The notes beneath the pieces were generated by a model. That model searched no databases, was not told where the DNA came from, and saw nothing but the letters and a program-made list of their open reading frames with translations. This document shows, piece after piece, positions 33,281 through 44,752 of a stretch of DNA of 60,000 nucleotides; the stretch's first letter is position 1, and each line of letters starts with the position of its first letter. This stretch comes from Membranipora membranacea. Lineage: Eukaryota > Bryozoa > Gymnolaemata > Cheilostomatida > Membraniporidae. The position numbers and the translations under genes were made by a program. Location of the stretch: assembly GCA_914767715.1 (NCBI GenBank), contig OU612066.1, positions 14,205,001-14,265,000 on the forward strand. Reading direction: 5' to 3'.

Positions 33281-34674
33281 AAACGAATAACTAATATCAG
33301 GTTGGCTAATATCAGGCACGCTAAGCCGAGTGGGAGCAGCTCAAATGCAGACAAATTTGATCAAACTTCATCTCAAGCTTTGTGATTCAAAACCAAAGGA
33401 CTGCTGCATTACTAACCACAGCGCAGCAGTTGAGATGTAGCTCCTTGATGAGGTACACTATTGTACACATAGTATGTAATATGTAAATCTGACAGAATGA
33501 GCAGGTATCAAGACATTCGGTCAAGTCTCACCTCATGGAGGTAGGGTTTATGTTTTTCGTAAGGTACTAAGGCTAATTCTATTGAGCTCTATTCTATCTA
33601 TCAGCGACACAAACGCACAGTCAAATCGGAGTGCACATTGATCAGGTGATATACTATTGCATCTTAACTCTGATCGATAGGGAGTCACTTAGCTTGAGTA
33701 CCATCAGAAGAAATTCGGTTTGACGGCCTGAGGTCAATTTCAATAATTAGGGGTGGGCACATGTTAGGTACTCGTACTAAATTGACTCTAACACTCTAAC
33801 ACATGCTAATAGTGTAGTCTTGATGTCTGTGTGGTCAGTGAGAGTAGAGTTACTCACCGGATTGATGGGCGCTGACAATCTGCTCTTGTTTGAATTGGTT
33901 GGCTGGAACAAAGAATTAGCTTTGAAAGCTCTCATGAGGCTAACTTTAGACATGGATGACACAGGATGACTCATTGGTACTACTACTGAGCGCCTCTTTG
34001 ACATCCATCTCACCATCAACTTTTGAATTCTCTTCCTGCAAAACACAGCGACGCAGTGAGCTAACAATAGACTGTGATAGCATAGTGAAAGAGCGTGCAC
34101 TCAAAGGCAAAAGAAACCAACTCCAAAAGGTTAAACCGTAAAGCGACAGAGTTGTGTACAAACGCCCGGGTCAAGCAGACGTGCAGCATGGCTACAACGA
34201 TTCTAACACTACTAGATGTTGCCTAATTGAACATTTATTTAAACCAACGCTAAGAAATCAGCACTCTTCTGCGTACATTTACTTTAAAACTCTTTTCTTG
34301 ACCTAATTTTCTCCAGTATGTTAGTGAGTCATTCCCTCATGTTAAAAGTGAAGACAACTACATTTAACGATCTACTTATTTAAAGTAATGCCACCAAAGA
34401 CAGCAATCGAAGTGACTTTCTATGCGGGATTATGGTTGATGCCATTAGAAAGTTAGTAATACTTGACACCCATTGTATTCAGAGGTCCCAGAGAAATTGA
34501 TTGAGCATCTATATTGGTTTTAAATCGATCAGAACATTTCATAAAATTGATTAAAAAGTAAAAAAAATAGAAAACTCACCAGAAGAACACTAGATTTGCG
34601 ATCAGGAACACCAGAATACCAATAAACACCCAGACGATGATGAGCCATACCTGAGGTGGGCCAGAGTCATACAT
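32649..34674 (-). CDS. Single-pass membrane protein with basic tail, four exons, 144 aa, unrecognised
   Basis: Exons on the minus strand: 34674-34580 (within an exon starting at 34682), 34035-33858, 33051-32976, 32734-32649; GT-AG introns and phases 2, 0, 1 agree and the stop TGA ends at 32649. The protein starts MYDSGPPQ, has one strongly hydrophobic segment at 9-31 (VWLIIVWVFIGILVFLIANL), then WKRIQKLMVRWMSKRRS, so the N terminus should face out and the C terminus in. A Ser-rich linker follows, then YKINVRRYDPEMRRVSVNER and a lysine-rich end (ARKKKKIKIKTRIKKKSQ). No signal peptide is needed with this anchor. I do not recognise the family; size and topology recall small channel-accessory proteins, without sequence support. 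Exon 3 uses the second of two adjacent AG sites, chosen for phase. Confidence 0.65.
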
Positions 34675-35767
34675 CCCTGCCACTGTAATATTAATTATAA
34701 GGAATCAAATTGCAACATCAATTTTCTTGCTAAATTGACAAAATTGTGTAAAAACTGAGGTATTGATCATATCCACATATTTCAAAGATGAAAGATTTGT
34801 CAACATATCTTGACGACACTGCGGACATATTGCATAAATGAGACAGCGGTGAATGAAAAGAAAAGTAATACACAAATCTTACGTGTCTGGGTAGGTGTGA
34901 AGTTGGTGGAGTTAAGTTGAGTTCAGTGTGTGGAAACAAAATAATAAGATGAAGTTGAATGGAGTAGTAGAGAGAGTGTTGAGGGATAACAGATAATGGG
35001 TGAACAAAGTCACAGTAGTACACAGCAAGTAATAACGTCCTCTAGTCAATGAAGATAGAGTTTAGCAGAGAAAATCGCAATCGATCAGTCAAGTAGAACA
35101 ATTTAGTCTAGCAAACTTATCGGAATAAGAAACCAAGAGACATGTAATATATGTATGTGAGGAATTTTTCACCACATTCTACGCATACCGGATGACAGAA
35201 TTAAAAATCAACAGAAAACGATTCCAAAATTCTATTGACCAGTGAAGAGGGATCAGCACAACCTAACCGTATCTCATTCTTGGTGAAAAAAAAAAAAATA
35301 TATATATACATATATAACACCATGTCTGGATGATATCCTATAAGAGCTGTCAGACATATATGCAAATATCATCCTAGGCTAGTTTGAGATGAGGTCTACT
35401 ATCTCTGCACTGCTGTTATGAAAACTTTGTGTGTTTATTTTGTATCACTAATTTCCAAGAACAAGAAGAGTTAACACGTTTACACCAGTTGTGAAAGAAA
35501 ATATTATTATCACTCAACTACTTTTAAGACAAAGCATATTTTGTACATGATTTGTTGGAAGATGCCAATCTGGTTTGTTTAAACATACAGAGTATGTGTT
35601 GAAGTGACTGCTCACGTACGAGGTAGCCATCGCATAATGAAAGAAATATTGCAATAAACTTGTCATTTAGCATTTAGGATGTCTGTCTCAAATTAATTGT
35701 CTATATCCCCATAGACAGGGAGGCCAAGTTTGACAATAAGTTTGCAGTCAGATCTGTGTACAATCAT
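34675..35767. other. Spacer with probable 5' UTR of the membrane-protein gene
   Basis: A donor-like site (GACAC/GTAAGAT on the minus strand) near 34877 may end a 5' UTR exon. An open frame over 34730-35023 is rich in Pro/His/Tyr with no sign of coding constraint. Poly-A/TA simple sequence lies at 35287-35317. Confidence 0.4.
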
Positions 35768-37567
35768 TTATAAAACTAAATCGGAGTCCAGATCAGGAAG
35801 ACCAAAAGCCTGTAGAATGCCGTTACATCTCCTATCAGACTCTGGAGTTCTCGACCATGACCGAAGATCAACTCTTTTCTTGTGACTGAAAGATGTTGCA
35901 GCCTGACTATCCAGCTCCATGGTCTTGTAAGCCATCTCAACTAAATTAAGTGAGATATCCAAATGCTTGAATAGATCTGTTATTGTGCCAACTGGATCTT
36001 CACACAATTCCTCGTACTTCAAAGCTTTGAAGGGTATTCCATCCTTGCGATATTCCATCATCATCTTAACCTTAACAGACCAGTACATCACTTGCCACTC
36101 AAATGCAACGGGTTCGGGTTTATGATCTCTGAAAACCTGCAGACAAAACTTCAAACTATAGCCATTCGTTAACAAGAACCAACCAATATGTCCAGCTTTT
36201 GACAGGTTGCTGGTTCCTCGCTGGATTTCTAGGTGGGCATGAGTGATGCTGTTCATTATGAATGGCAACTGACCGAAAGCTTTGTAGAATGATTTTGCAG
36301 ACGGAAGACAGTCTCGGCAAGCGAACAGAATATTATGTGACGGGAAGTGCTTCTTGATGACTGGAACCATATGTTCGTCCAGTTCCATAGTTTTCCAAAA
36401 AATGGAATGTCCTATCGGGGCCATCAGTATATGCATCTTGATACAGGCTATCACCATTTTTTCATACTCCTCGGTTTTAGCAAACTCGGCAATATCCAGA
36501 ATTTCTCTTGCTCTGGCAATGCTGTAAAACATTGACTGAGGCTCAGAATATGCTACCCAGTTTGGCAAGGCTGCAAACATCTGTGCCCAAAGTGTGGATC
36601 CGCATCTTACTGAATGGAAACACCAGACAACTTTTACACCATCAACGTAGTTCTTGTCTAAAACTTCTGTAAAGTCATCGAGCTGCAGCACAATAAGTTT
36701 TTTTGTATGTGCCGCCTGTGAGATGAATAGTAGTGGATTCTTTCTCAGATTTAGGATATCAGTATCGGAGTCCAGCTCAATGAATTTAACAACATCATTT
36801 TCGAACCCTAGAAAATGCACGTTGTCTCTTAGAATTGTTTCGGCAGGAGCAAAGTGGTCATGAGTGAAGAGGAAGGAGTTAGGAGAGAGCCATTCATTTC
36901 CTGGCAGCGTGTATCGATTGTGAAGAACTTGTGCAGTGTATACTTTCTCTTTACCATCTCTTATGTCTTGCAGTTGACTGTGGACGCCTGAAAATACAAA
37001 ACACATAACCTTGTCAGCTACTAAAATGTTTTTCTTTGGTATATTAGTTTGACATTTTCATATACCATTAAACATGAGTGAGAGGACAACTTGTTTAGTC
37101 TAGATATTATTTGAATCTTAAAAATGGAAAACTTCAATATAATGCGGTATTGATCGTATGAGATAATGGTAGCGTTGATGTTATGCATCCTATATCTTCA
37201 AATCTTCAAGTTCAAATATTGGTGAAAATTGCAGGGCATGACTCGGGATTCAACAGAGCATAGTCGTCAGAGGACCGCAGCGGGACTGAAGCATGTATAC
37301 TTGCTTGTAACAGAGCAGGCACTGCATTGTCACGCCGCTACTTTTTGTAAGAATAAAGTAGCCACTTGACAAGGCTAGGCAGGCACTATGTGACTCTAAC
37401 CAACTGAGCTAGCTATTACTCCTAACGTTAATCGACTTCATGTTAGTGTTCAGTTTCCTACCTGAGATTCTCCACACAATGTTACGAATAATGAAACTCC
37501 ATATAGCTCCGATAGTAACTGCAATGTCAACCTTGATTATTGAAAGATAATCTTGCAGAAATCCCAT
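35768..37567 (-). CDS. Sulfotransferase-like type II protein 1, two exons, 441 aa
   Basis: Exon 1 is 37567-37462 (35 codons plus one base), exon 2 36987-35768. Exon 1 encodes MGFLQDYLSIIKVDIAVTIG followed by AIWSFIIRNIVW, a moderately hydrophobic stretch fitting a signal anchor. Exon 2 has the PAPS 5'-phosphosulfate loop HSVRCGSTLW (160-169) and a 3'-phosphate motif R260-x7-S268 in FACRDCLPSAKSFYKAFG, as in cytosolic and Golgi sulfotransferases. Both are intact. The C terminus ends RRCNGILQAFGLPDLDSDL, a signature of the whole cluster. Expected reaction: transfer of sulfate from PAPS to a hydroxyl, probably in the Golgi; acceptor unknown. The PSB-loop style (RCGST...ALPNWVAYSEP) resembles the broad uncharacterised sulfotransferase family rather than a named vertebrate enzyme. 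The intron holds a SINE with a MITE inside it. Confidence 0.88.
37225..37430 (-). mobile_element. tRNA-derived SINE in the intron of sulfotransferase 1
   Basis: The minus strand from about 37430 reads GGAGTAATAGCTAGCTCAGT TGGTTAGAG, the SINE head with A box. The body contains GTCCCGCTGCGGTCCTCTGA. The copy in sulfotransferase 2 (40020-40182) sits at the same intron position, so it predates the duplication. A 55-bp MITE interrupts it. Confidence 0.65.
37324..37378. mobile_element. 55-bp MITE nested in the SINE
   Basis: gcattgtcacgccgctactt to aagtagccacttgacaaggc are inverted repeats. gcaggcact occurs directly before (37315-37323) and after (37379-37387) as a target duplication of 8-9 bp. Same family as 9738-9801; absent from the matching SINE in sulfotransferase 2. 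Confidence 0.75.
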
Positions 37568-37664
37568 GTTTAATGACGAGTAACACTTTCGGTCACTCTG
37601 ATGCAGTGTATGTCATTGCTTTTAACTTCCTATGGGCTGTATGTACGATGGTAGCTTAAAAAAA

Positions 37665-37708
37665 GGTAGCTTGTGATCCAGTATTATTTATCTCTAGATT
37701 AGAGTCGC
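37665..37708 (-). promoter_or_regulatory. Conserved upstream block of sulfotransferase 1
   Basis: About 100-140 nt before the ATG, the + strand reads ggtagcttgtgatccagtat followed by tatttatctctagattagag. The same block precedes sulfotransferase 2 (40430-40473). On the minus strand it contains a TATA-like AGATAAATAATA. Retention while neighbouring sequence drifts suggests a core promoter, though recent duplication alone could explain it. Confidence 0.45.
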
Positions 37709-38508
37709 GCGTCACACGCCACCACTAAAACCAACCTGTCCGGATTAGGAATAAAATTGCACCTCATAGATCGTATGACATTATTGTGGTTATGTCTGAC
37801 CTCATAAGCTAATGATACTCAGGCTTGCCTGGGAGTTGCCAGCAGCTGGATAACTTGCCTTATATTATTATATCCAAGCCCATGCCTGATTGAATTATGA
37901 TCCAATTTGCTTGTATTTGGAAATGCTCCCCCATCAAGCCGCATGATTACCAGTAAAATGTTAGTGACGGCCCACAATACAGGAACATTGGAACAAACTA
38001 GATCATGGTCAGAGTCTGTTTATTGTGCAGCAAATACTGAGCCATTCCAGCAGTTGCAGTATTGGGATAGTTATCAGGAATCCACAACCATCCATCCATG
38101 AACTAGCCAAAAGATTAAAATATGATACTTTCAATTCATACCTAATATTATCAGGTTAACTTGGGTATTAATATTGGGCCGTTGCATGATGTTTACTATG
38201 AATGCACAATGTGTATCAGAAATTCTGAGTAGGATGCAATGTTGAATAATAAACAAATAATCAACCAGCACAAAAGAACAGCATCATCTACGATTATTTT
38301 TATTTATTTTAATTGTGAAGTTTAAACTTCCAGCACACATTATTAAGATGCTACGTGTCAAAAACAGGTTTTCTTGCGGCTCCAACACAAGTGTAGGTTA
38401 GCCATGCTAGAAGGTTAAGTTCAGTTGTTTTACAAAAACGAAAACATTTCCTATATATTTAACTTTTTAACTCTGTCATTTACAAATGATGCCAATCCGA
38501 GTTCATTT

Positions 38509-40322
38509 TCATATTTCTAGCGGTGAGCCCAGATCTGGAAGGCCAAAGGCCTTCAGTATACCATTACATCTCTTGTCGGAGGCTGGTGTTCTCACCCATG
38601 ACTCTTGATAAACCCTTTTCTCATGACTAAAAAAACTCCCTGCCTGACTGTCCGTCTGCATTGTTTTGTGAGCCACATCCACTAGATCAAGTGATATGTT
38701 CAAATACTTGAATAGCTCTGTTATTGTGCCAACTGGATCTTTACATAACTCCTCGTACTTCAGTATTTTGAAGTTGATTCCCTCTTTACGATACTCCATC
38801 ACCATGTGAACTTTAACTGCCCACAGCATCACAAACCACTCAAATGCATTAGGTTGCAGTTTAAGGTCTTTCTCTAGTTGCAGACAGAACTGAGAATTGA
38901 AGCCATTTGTAAACCCGAGCCAAGCTGTTCGACCTGCATTCGAGAGGTTCGCGCATCCTTGTGGGATTTGTTGATGGGCATGAGAGAGGTTGTACTTCAT
39001 GACTGGCATTTGACCAAAAGCTTTGTAGAATGACGTTGCAGATGGAAGACAGTCTCGGCAAGCAAACAGGAAGTCATGTGTAGGGAAGTGCTTTCTGATA
39101 ACTGGAATCATATGCTCGTCTAGTTCCAAAGTTTTCCAAAAAATTGAATGTCCTTTTGGGGCCATCAGTATATGCATCTTGATACAGGCTACCACCATTT
39201 TTTCATACTTCTCTGTTTTAGCAAACTCGGTAACATTCAGAATTTCTCGAGCCCTGACAATGCTGTAAAACATTGATTGAGGCTCAGAATAAGTGACCCA
39301 GCTCGGCAAGGCTGCAAAAATCTGTGACCATACTGTGGATCCACATCTGATAGAATGAAAACACCAGACAACTTTCACACCATCAACGTAGTTGTTGTCT
39401 ATAACTTCCGTAAAGTCATTGAGAGGTAGAACGATAATTTTTCTGGCGTGTGCTAACTGTGACATGAATAGTAGTGGATTCTTTCTCAGGTTGAAGATAT
39501 CGGAATCGGAGTCAAGCTCGATGAATTTTACCGTATCATTAACGAACCCTAGTAAATGCACGTTTTCTCTTAGAATTATTGTTGCAGGAGCAAAGTGGTC
39601 ATGAGTGAAGATAAAGGCGCTACGAGCCAGCCAGTCATTTCCTGGCAGCGTGTATTGATTGTGAAGAACTTGCGCAGTGTATACTTTCTCTTTACCATCT
39701 TTTATGCGTTGAAGCTGCCTGTGGACGCCTGAAAATAAATAACACTTGCATTATTTGTAAAATTCTAAAAATGGTTTCTGTTGTATATTTTTACATTTTA
39801 CATGCTAGATATACATGAGTTAGAACAAACACGCCCTGTTTTGTTTCAATATGATTTTTATCTGAAAATGGAAAACTGCAATAGAATGCGGCTCGATCGT
39901 ATAAGTTCGTAGGGTTGATTTTATGTATCCTAGAACTTCTAATCTTATTGTTAAAATATTGGCTAAAATTGCAAGGTCTGCCCCAATCCAAATAATGAGA
40001 AACAACGGAGAAGTTGCTATATTTGGCGCTGTGTTGCCCTCAGTTCAGACCCTGAGGCATGTCGAAGCACGCATGGAGCTTCATCAGAGCCCGTGGTCAG
40101 AAGACTGCAGCTGAACTAGATAACAGGACTTCCATCTCAGGACTGGCATTCTAACCAACTGAGCTACCCCCTACTCCAACTGTTCATTGACTTTAGGTTA
40201 CTGTTCGGATGCTTACCTGAAATTCTCCATACAATGTTATGAATGATGAAAGACCATATAGCTGCAATAGTATCCGAAATGAGAATCTTTAAAACTGCAA
40301 GATTATCCTGCAGAAATCCCAT
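38509..40322 (-). CDS. Sulfotransferase-like type II protein 2, two exons, 441 aa
   Basis: Exon 1 is 40322-40217, exon 2 39728-38509; exon lengths (106 and 1220 nt) are identical to copy 1. Exon 1 gives MGFLQDNLAVLKILISDTIA then AIWSFIIHNIVW. Exon 2 is open from its acceptor: GVHRQLQRIKDGKEKVYTAQ leads into the part starting VHLLGFVNDTVKFIELDSDS. The PAPS loop is HSIRCGSTVW and the 3'-phosphate motif RDCLPSATSFY, both intact. End: RRCNGILKAFG-type (KRCNGILKAFGLPDLGSPLE). The intron aligns with that of copy 1 over most of its length, including the SINE, so these two are a recent tandem pair. Confidence 0.88.
40020..40182 (-). mobile_element. tRNA-derived SINE in the intron of sulfotransferase 2
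   Basis: The minus strand reads AGTTGGAGTAGGGGGTAGCT CAGTTGGTTAGAATGCC (head with A box), then a body with CAGCTGCAGTCTTCTGACCA. Same position as the SINE in copy 1, but without the nested MITE. Confidence 0.7.
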
Positions 40323-40429
40323 GTTTAATGACGAGTAATGCTTTCAGTCACTCTGTTGTGGTTTTGTCATTGACTCATTGCTTTTAAAACTGAAATGAAA
40401 TTGTATGTATGTCAATGATAGCAAAGGAA

Positions 40430-40473
40430 GGTAGCGCGAGATTCAATATTATTTATTTCTAGATAAGAGTCAC
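40430..40473 (-). promoter_or_regulatory. Conserved upstream block of sulfotransferase 2
   Basis: ggtagcgcgagattcaatat followed by tatttatttctagataagag, matching the block upstream of copy 1 at the same distance from the ATG. It includes a TATA-like ATAAATAATA on the minus strand. Confidence 0.45.
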
Positions 40474-41221
40474 ATGCCGCCAACCACCCCTCCCAACAAC
40501 CTGACAAGATTAAACTTAACTTCTAATAGTGTTACAACGTTATGGTAGTGCCTGGTCAAAGCTGTAGTCTGTGATAGCTGTCAAAACAAATATTTGTGGT
40601 TACGATGACTTCATTAGTTTATGATACCCAACCTTGCCTGTGAGTTGCCAGCAGCTAAATTACTTGCCTCGTTATACTCAGAGTCATGTCTAGTTCGAGT
40701 TGCGCGTAGCCTGCCAGTAACATGAGAGTGCCTAAAATGTGGGCGAACTGGACCAAGTTTGATCTTGGTATTGACAAGTCTCAGACAATTGACTGTTAAC
40801 TGCACACCAAATATTGAGATATTTTTGGCGGGCAAGCAATAGTCTGCGGCCTTAAACTGGTCCAAGCCTAGCCTTATATGATATTTTCAGTTCTTACATA
40901 GTTTTTAAAGGTTGGTATTTTATATTTTGGGCCATTGTTTACTTTGTTTGGAATTCAAAGTTGGATTCAACTCTATAAAAAAAATGCTTCATCTGGTACA
41001 AGAATTACATCATGTTCTACAATTACTTTGATTTATTTACTTGTGAACTATCAACTTGATTAAGACGGTATATTAATATGAAGCTGATCAAGTGACCGGC
41101 ACATTGGCCATGCCAGAAAGTCATAGTTATTTCACACAAAAAAAACGTTTACCTGTCGAACAGTCCTGGTCATTTGATTCCAATTATTGTTATTTTATGC
41201 AGGTTCCAATAGAGCTTATTC

Positions 41222-42747
41222 CTAAATTTCTAACTGTGAGTCCAGTTCTGGAAGACCGAAAGCCTTCAGTATACTGTTACATCTCCTGTCAGAGTCTGGT
41301 GTTCTCAACCATGACTGATGTTCGACTCTCTTGTTGCGGCTGAAGAAGGTTCCTGCTTGACTGTCCAGCTCCATGCTTTTATGAGCTATTTCAACCAGAT
41401 CAAGCGGGATATTCAGATGCTCGAATAGCTCTGTTATTATGCCGACGGCATCTTTCTGCAGTCCATCATAGTTCAGTGCTTTGAAGAAGATTCCATCCTT
41501 GCGAAACTCCATCATCATACTAACTTTGACTGCCCATAGTAACACAAACCACTCAAACGCATTGTTTTGAGGTCTATGCTTTTTCACTAACTGCAGACAG
41601 AACTGCGAGTTGTAGCCGTCTGTAAATCCCAGCCAAGCATCACGTCCTGCGCTCGAGAGGTTTTCAATTCCATGTAGGATTTCTCGGTGAACATGTGACA
41701 GATTATGCAACATTACTGGCGAATTCCCAAATGCTTTGTAGTATGATGATGCGCATGGAAGACAGTCTCGATAAGCGAATAGAATATTATGTGAAGGGAA
41801 ATGTTTCTTAATTATCGGAACCATATGGAGGTCAAGATAAGAGCTTTTCCAGAAAATAGAATGACCTTTTGGGGCCGTTAGTATGTGCATCTTGATACTG
41901 GCCACCACCATTCTTTCATACTCCTCAGTCTTAGCAAAAGAGGCAACATTCAGAATGTTAGGAGTTCGGAGGATACTGTAAAACATAGGTCGAGGCTCAG
42001 AATATGCTACCCAGTTTGGCAAGGCTGCAAACATCTGCACCCACACTGTTGATCCGCATCTTATTGAATGGAAACACCAGACAACCTTTGCACCATCAAC
42101 GTAGTTTTTGTGCAAGATTCTAGTAAACTCCCTTCGAGGCAGCACAATAATTTTTCTTGTATGAGCTACCTGTGATATGAACAAGATCGGATTTTTCCTC
42201 AGATTGAAAATGTCTGATTTGGCGTCTAGCTCTATAAACTTCACAACATCTTTCTCAAATCCTAAGAGATGGACGTTATCTCTTAGGATTGTTTCTGCAG
42301 GAGCAATATGGTCATGAGTAAATAAGAACGTATACGGAGATATGGCTATATTCCCTGGCAGTGTGTACCAAACGTTGAGCACCTGGGCAGTGTAAACTTT
42401 CTCTTTACCATTTTTGATATCTTGAAGCTGGCTGTGGATGCCTAAAAACACACAATGAATATATTTTACGTTTTCATGATATTTGTAGTTGTTTTAATTC
42501 TGATTTCTAATTGTTGCCAGACATAAATAAGTAATATTACATCAACACTCCAAAATGGTTATGTCATTTACAGCTAAGAAACAACATTTAATCAATGACT
42601 TAACATTACCAAAACATCTCATACTTCGCTGTTGTCCATACCTGAAATCCTCCACACAATGTTATGAATGATGAAGCTCCATATCGCTCCAATAGTATCA
42701 GCTATGTCAATCTGGATTATTTCAAAGTAATCCTGCAGGAGTCCCAT
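41222..42747 (-). CDS. Sulfotransferase-like type II protein 3, two exons, 441 aa
   Basis: Exon 1 is 42747-42642, exon 2 42441-41222 (106 and 1220 nt as in copies 1 and 2). The start is MGLLQDYFEIIQIDIADTIG followed by AIWSFIIHNIVW. The PAPS loop is HSIRCGSTVW, and the 3'-phosphate motif FAYRDCLPCASSYYKAFG keeps R-x7-S although the earlier Ser is Cys. The end is RRCNSILKAFGLPELDSQLE. The intron is only 200 nt and carries no SINE, so the SINE entered the ancestor of copies 1 and 2 after it split from this one, or was lost here. The substrate is unknown; sequence differences from copies 1-2 spread over the whole acceptor half. Confidence 0.88.
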
Positions 42748-43477
42748 GGTTTATGAGAGGTGACAGTGATTCCAGCAGTGAAGATCTTCCCAGTAGAATG
42801 TAAACTCTGTTAGGACTGGTATCGGTACTAGTATAACTTATAAGTAACTGTGTGTTATGCTTACATACAAAGTTAGCTTGAGGTCAAGTGTTTTTGTTTC
42901 TATGGAGAGGGAAGTCACCCATCTTTCAATGAATTGTGGCTTTGAACTTGAAAAATACTCTCAGTGAATAAATTAATACTAATGACTTCTATTTTATTAC
43001 CTAATAAAAGTGTCCTGATGCATAGAGCGGACCAAGTGCCTTGAGATAAATGGCACACTCTCTTCCCATAAGAGTAAGTGATCAATTAAAAATAAGGATT
43101 TCAAGTAGCTGTAGGGCATCATTCAATGTATATGTGTCTATCCCTGATTTTTGGATGATATGGTGTCACTGGTATTATAGTGGGTACGCACTTGATGAAA
43201 TTTTATTGTCGCGTTTGCCCATTTACATTAGCAGTTTTGGCTGATAAGTGCATTCTGCCATCACTTTGTAAAATTGCAAATCTGTCATTGATAAATCTTG
43301 GTCACATCTAGGATTAAATTACTTATCTTCTGGTGGCTAGCCAGTTGTATTGCTATTTTACAAAAAAAACATCAACAGCTAGAGCCTTTATATTACCAAC
43401 AAAGAATGGCGGCTGTTTTTAACTGAGGGTTTGAATTTTTTTACTGAAGATCCCTAAAGATAATTTTCACGTATCAC

Positions 43478-43524
43478 ACAGTGAGTCCAGGTCAGGAAGA
43501 CCAAAATCCTTCAGTATACCATGA
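43478..43524 (-). pseudogene. Sulfotransferase C-terminal fragment
   Basis: The minus strand reads GGTATACTGAAGGATTTTGG and on, giving GILKDFGLPDLDSL, the C-terminal signature of the cluster. No other part of the gene remains beside it. It marks a deleted gene copy between copies 3 and 4. Confidence 0.8.
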
Positions 43525-43689
43525 TGTAGTCAGCTTGACACAACTAATATGGCAATTTGTTTTGCCTACAGGAAGATATATGGGACACTGAATACATAGC
43601 ATGTCATTTAAAGCATTAGGTTTTCACATGATTTCTGACTATCATTGGGTGAATTTTCTTGGGTGAACCTCAAAGAAATTTAATGTTTT

Positions 43690-43800
43690 GTTTTACTCCC
43701 TGACTTTAGGGTGTCTGTCCCAAACTTCTTGCCATCTCACATCCTTGTTAGGGTGTTATCTTCTCTCTTGATACGCTGAGTCAACTCCCAACTTACTGAA
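43690..43800. repeat. Dispersed repeat (tccctgactttagggtgtct / gtcaactccc), copy 3
   Basis: actccctgactttagggtgt is followed by cccaaacttcttgcc, then ttatcttctctcttgatacg and gtcaactccc, collinear with the copies at 23084, 31390 and 47040. Confidence 0.5.
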
Positions 43801-44752
43801 ATTTGATGTTTTGACTTAAATAGTTCAAAATGGAAATTCCATTCATTCATAACTTGTTCAACCACAAGGGCTGGAAAAAACCAGACGAATTGAAATGGCC
43901 AATAGGAGGTCTGCTGTCTATCTAGGTGTGGCGGGTCAGCAGCACAAGGGACTTGAGCGACCATCCATAGATCGGAGCAGGGCAATAACAGCAAACAATA
44001 CAAAGAGAGCTATTTGCACCGATCAAGCTCTGTTGCATTTATGTTACCAGGAAATTTGATCCTGCAAACTGAGCTTTTGATTTCAAGATGAACTTGAAAT
44101 ATGAACAGTTTAATGTCAATTGCCTAATGCTAGCAAGCTGACCTACTCACATTATTGCAAAATCTTTTACAGTCAAGAATGTCACTTTTAATCACTGTGC
44201 CTATAATTTTATAGTGAATGGTTTATCCTGTATTCACATGGTAGTACTTGCTCAAAATACATGTTGGTACTGCATGCCAAATTCAAGGTCTGATGTAATT
44301 TTATATCTCAATAAACCCGCAATATTTCAGGTGCTTCACAAGTTAGACAAAATCATAAAAAAAGGATAGTTTACTCAATGAACTAAAGGTTTAGTTCATT
44401 GGTTTGCTGAAAAGAAAGATAGTGCTACAAATAACAAAGGAGTAACTCTGTTAGTCTTGAAATAACCATGTTAGGGCAAAAATATTTCCCATTGCTGCGG
44501 AATGATGCATCTAGAACACATATACTTGTACAGAGATGTATATACCCTTCTCAACTTGAGAAAACAAAGTTATATTATGATTTATGATATGAAACGCATA
44601 TGATAGCTCCAGTGCTAGCGTCATCACTTTTTTGCATACACAGTGATGATGGTTTTTTAAGTTTATTTCATATTATAACACTAAAACATTTCCAACATTT
44701 ACTGGACAAACAGATTCTGTCATCATTGAACGATGAAGGTCCCAGTTTATTG

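Larger units (their letters stand above)
42748..44752. other. Spacer with sulfotransferase remnant and duplicated flank
   Basis: Contains a C-terminal gene scrap (43478-43524) and a dispersed repeat (43690-43800). About 43600-44240 aligns loosely with 46950-47600 (for example actgccaagaatgtcatcac-type words and tatcctgt), so spacer and gene were copied together. Confidence 0.5.

Noticed and set aside
38861-39061. Open frames antisense or out of frame within the sulfotransferase exons (also 36347, 36654, 39392, 44978, 48449 and 49109)
   Set aside because: They are shadows of the conserved minus-strand coding frames.
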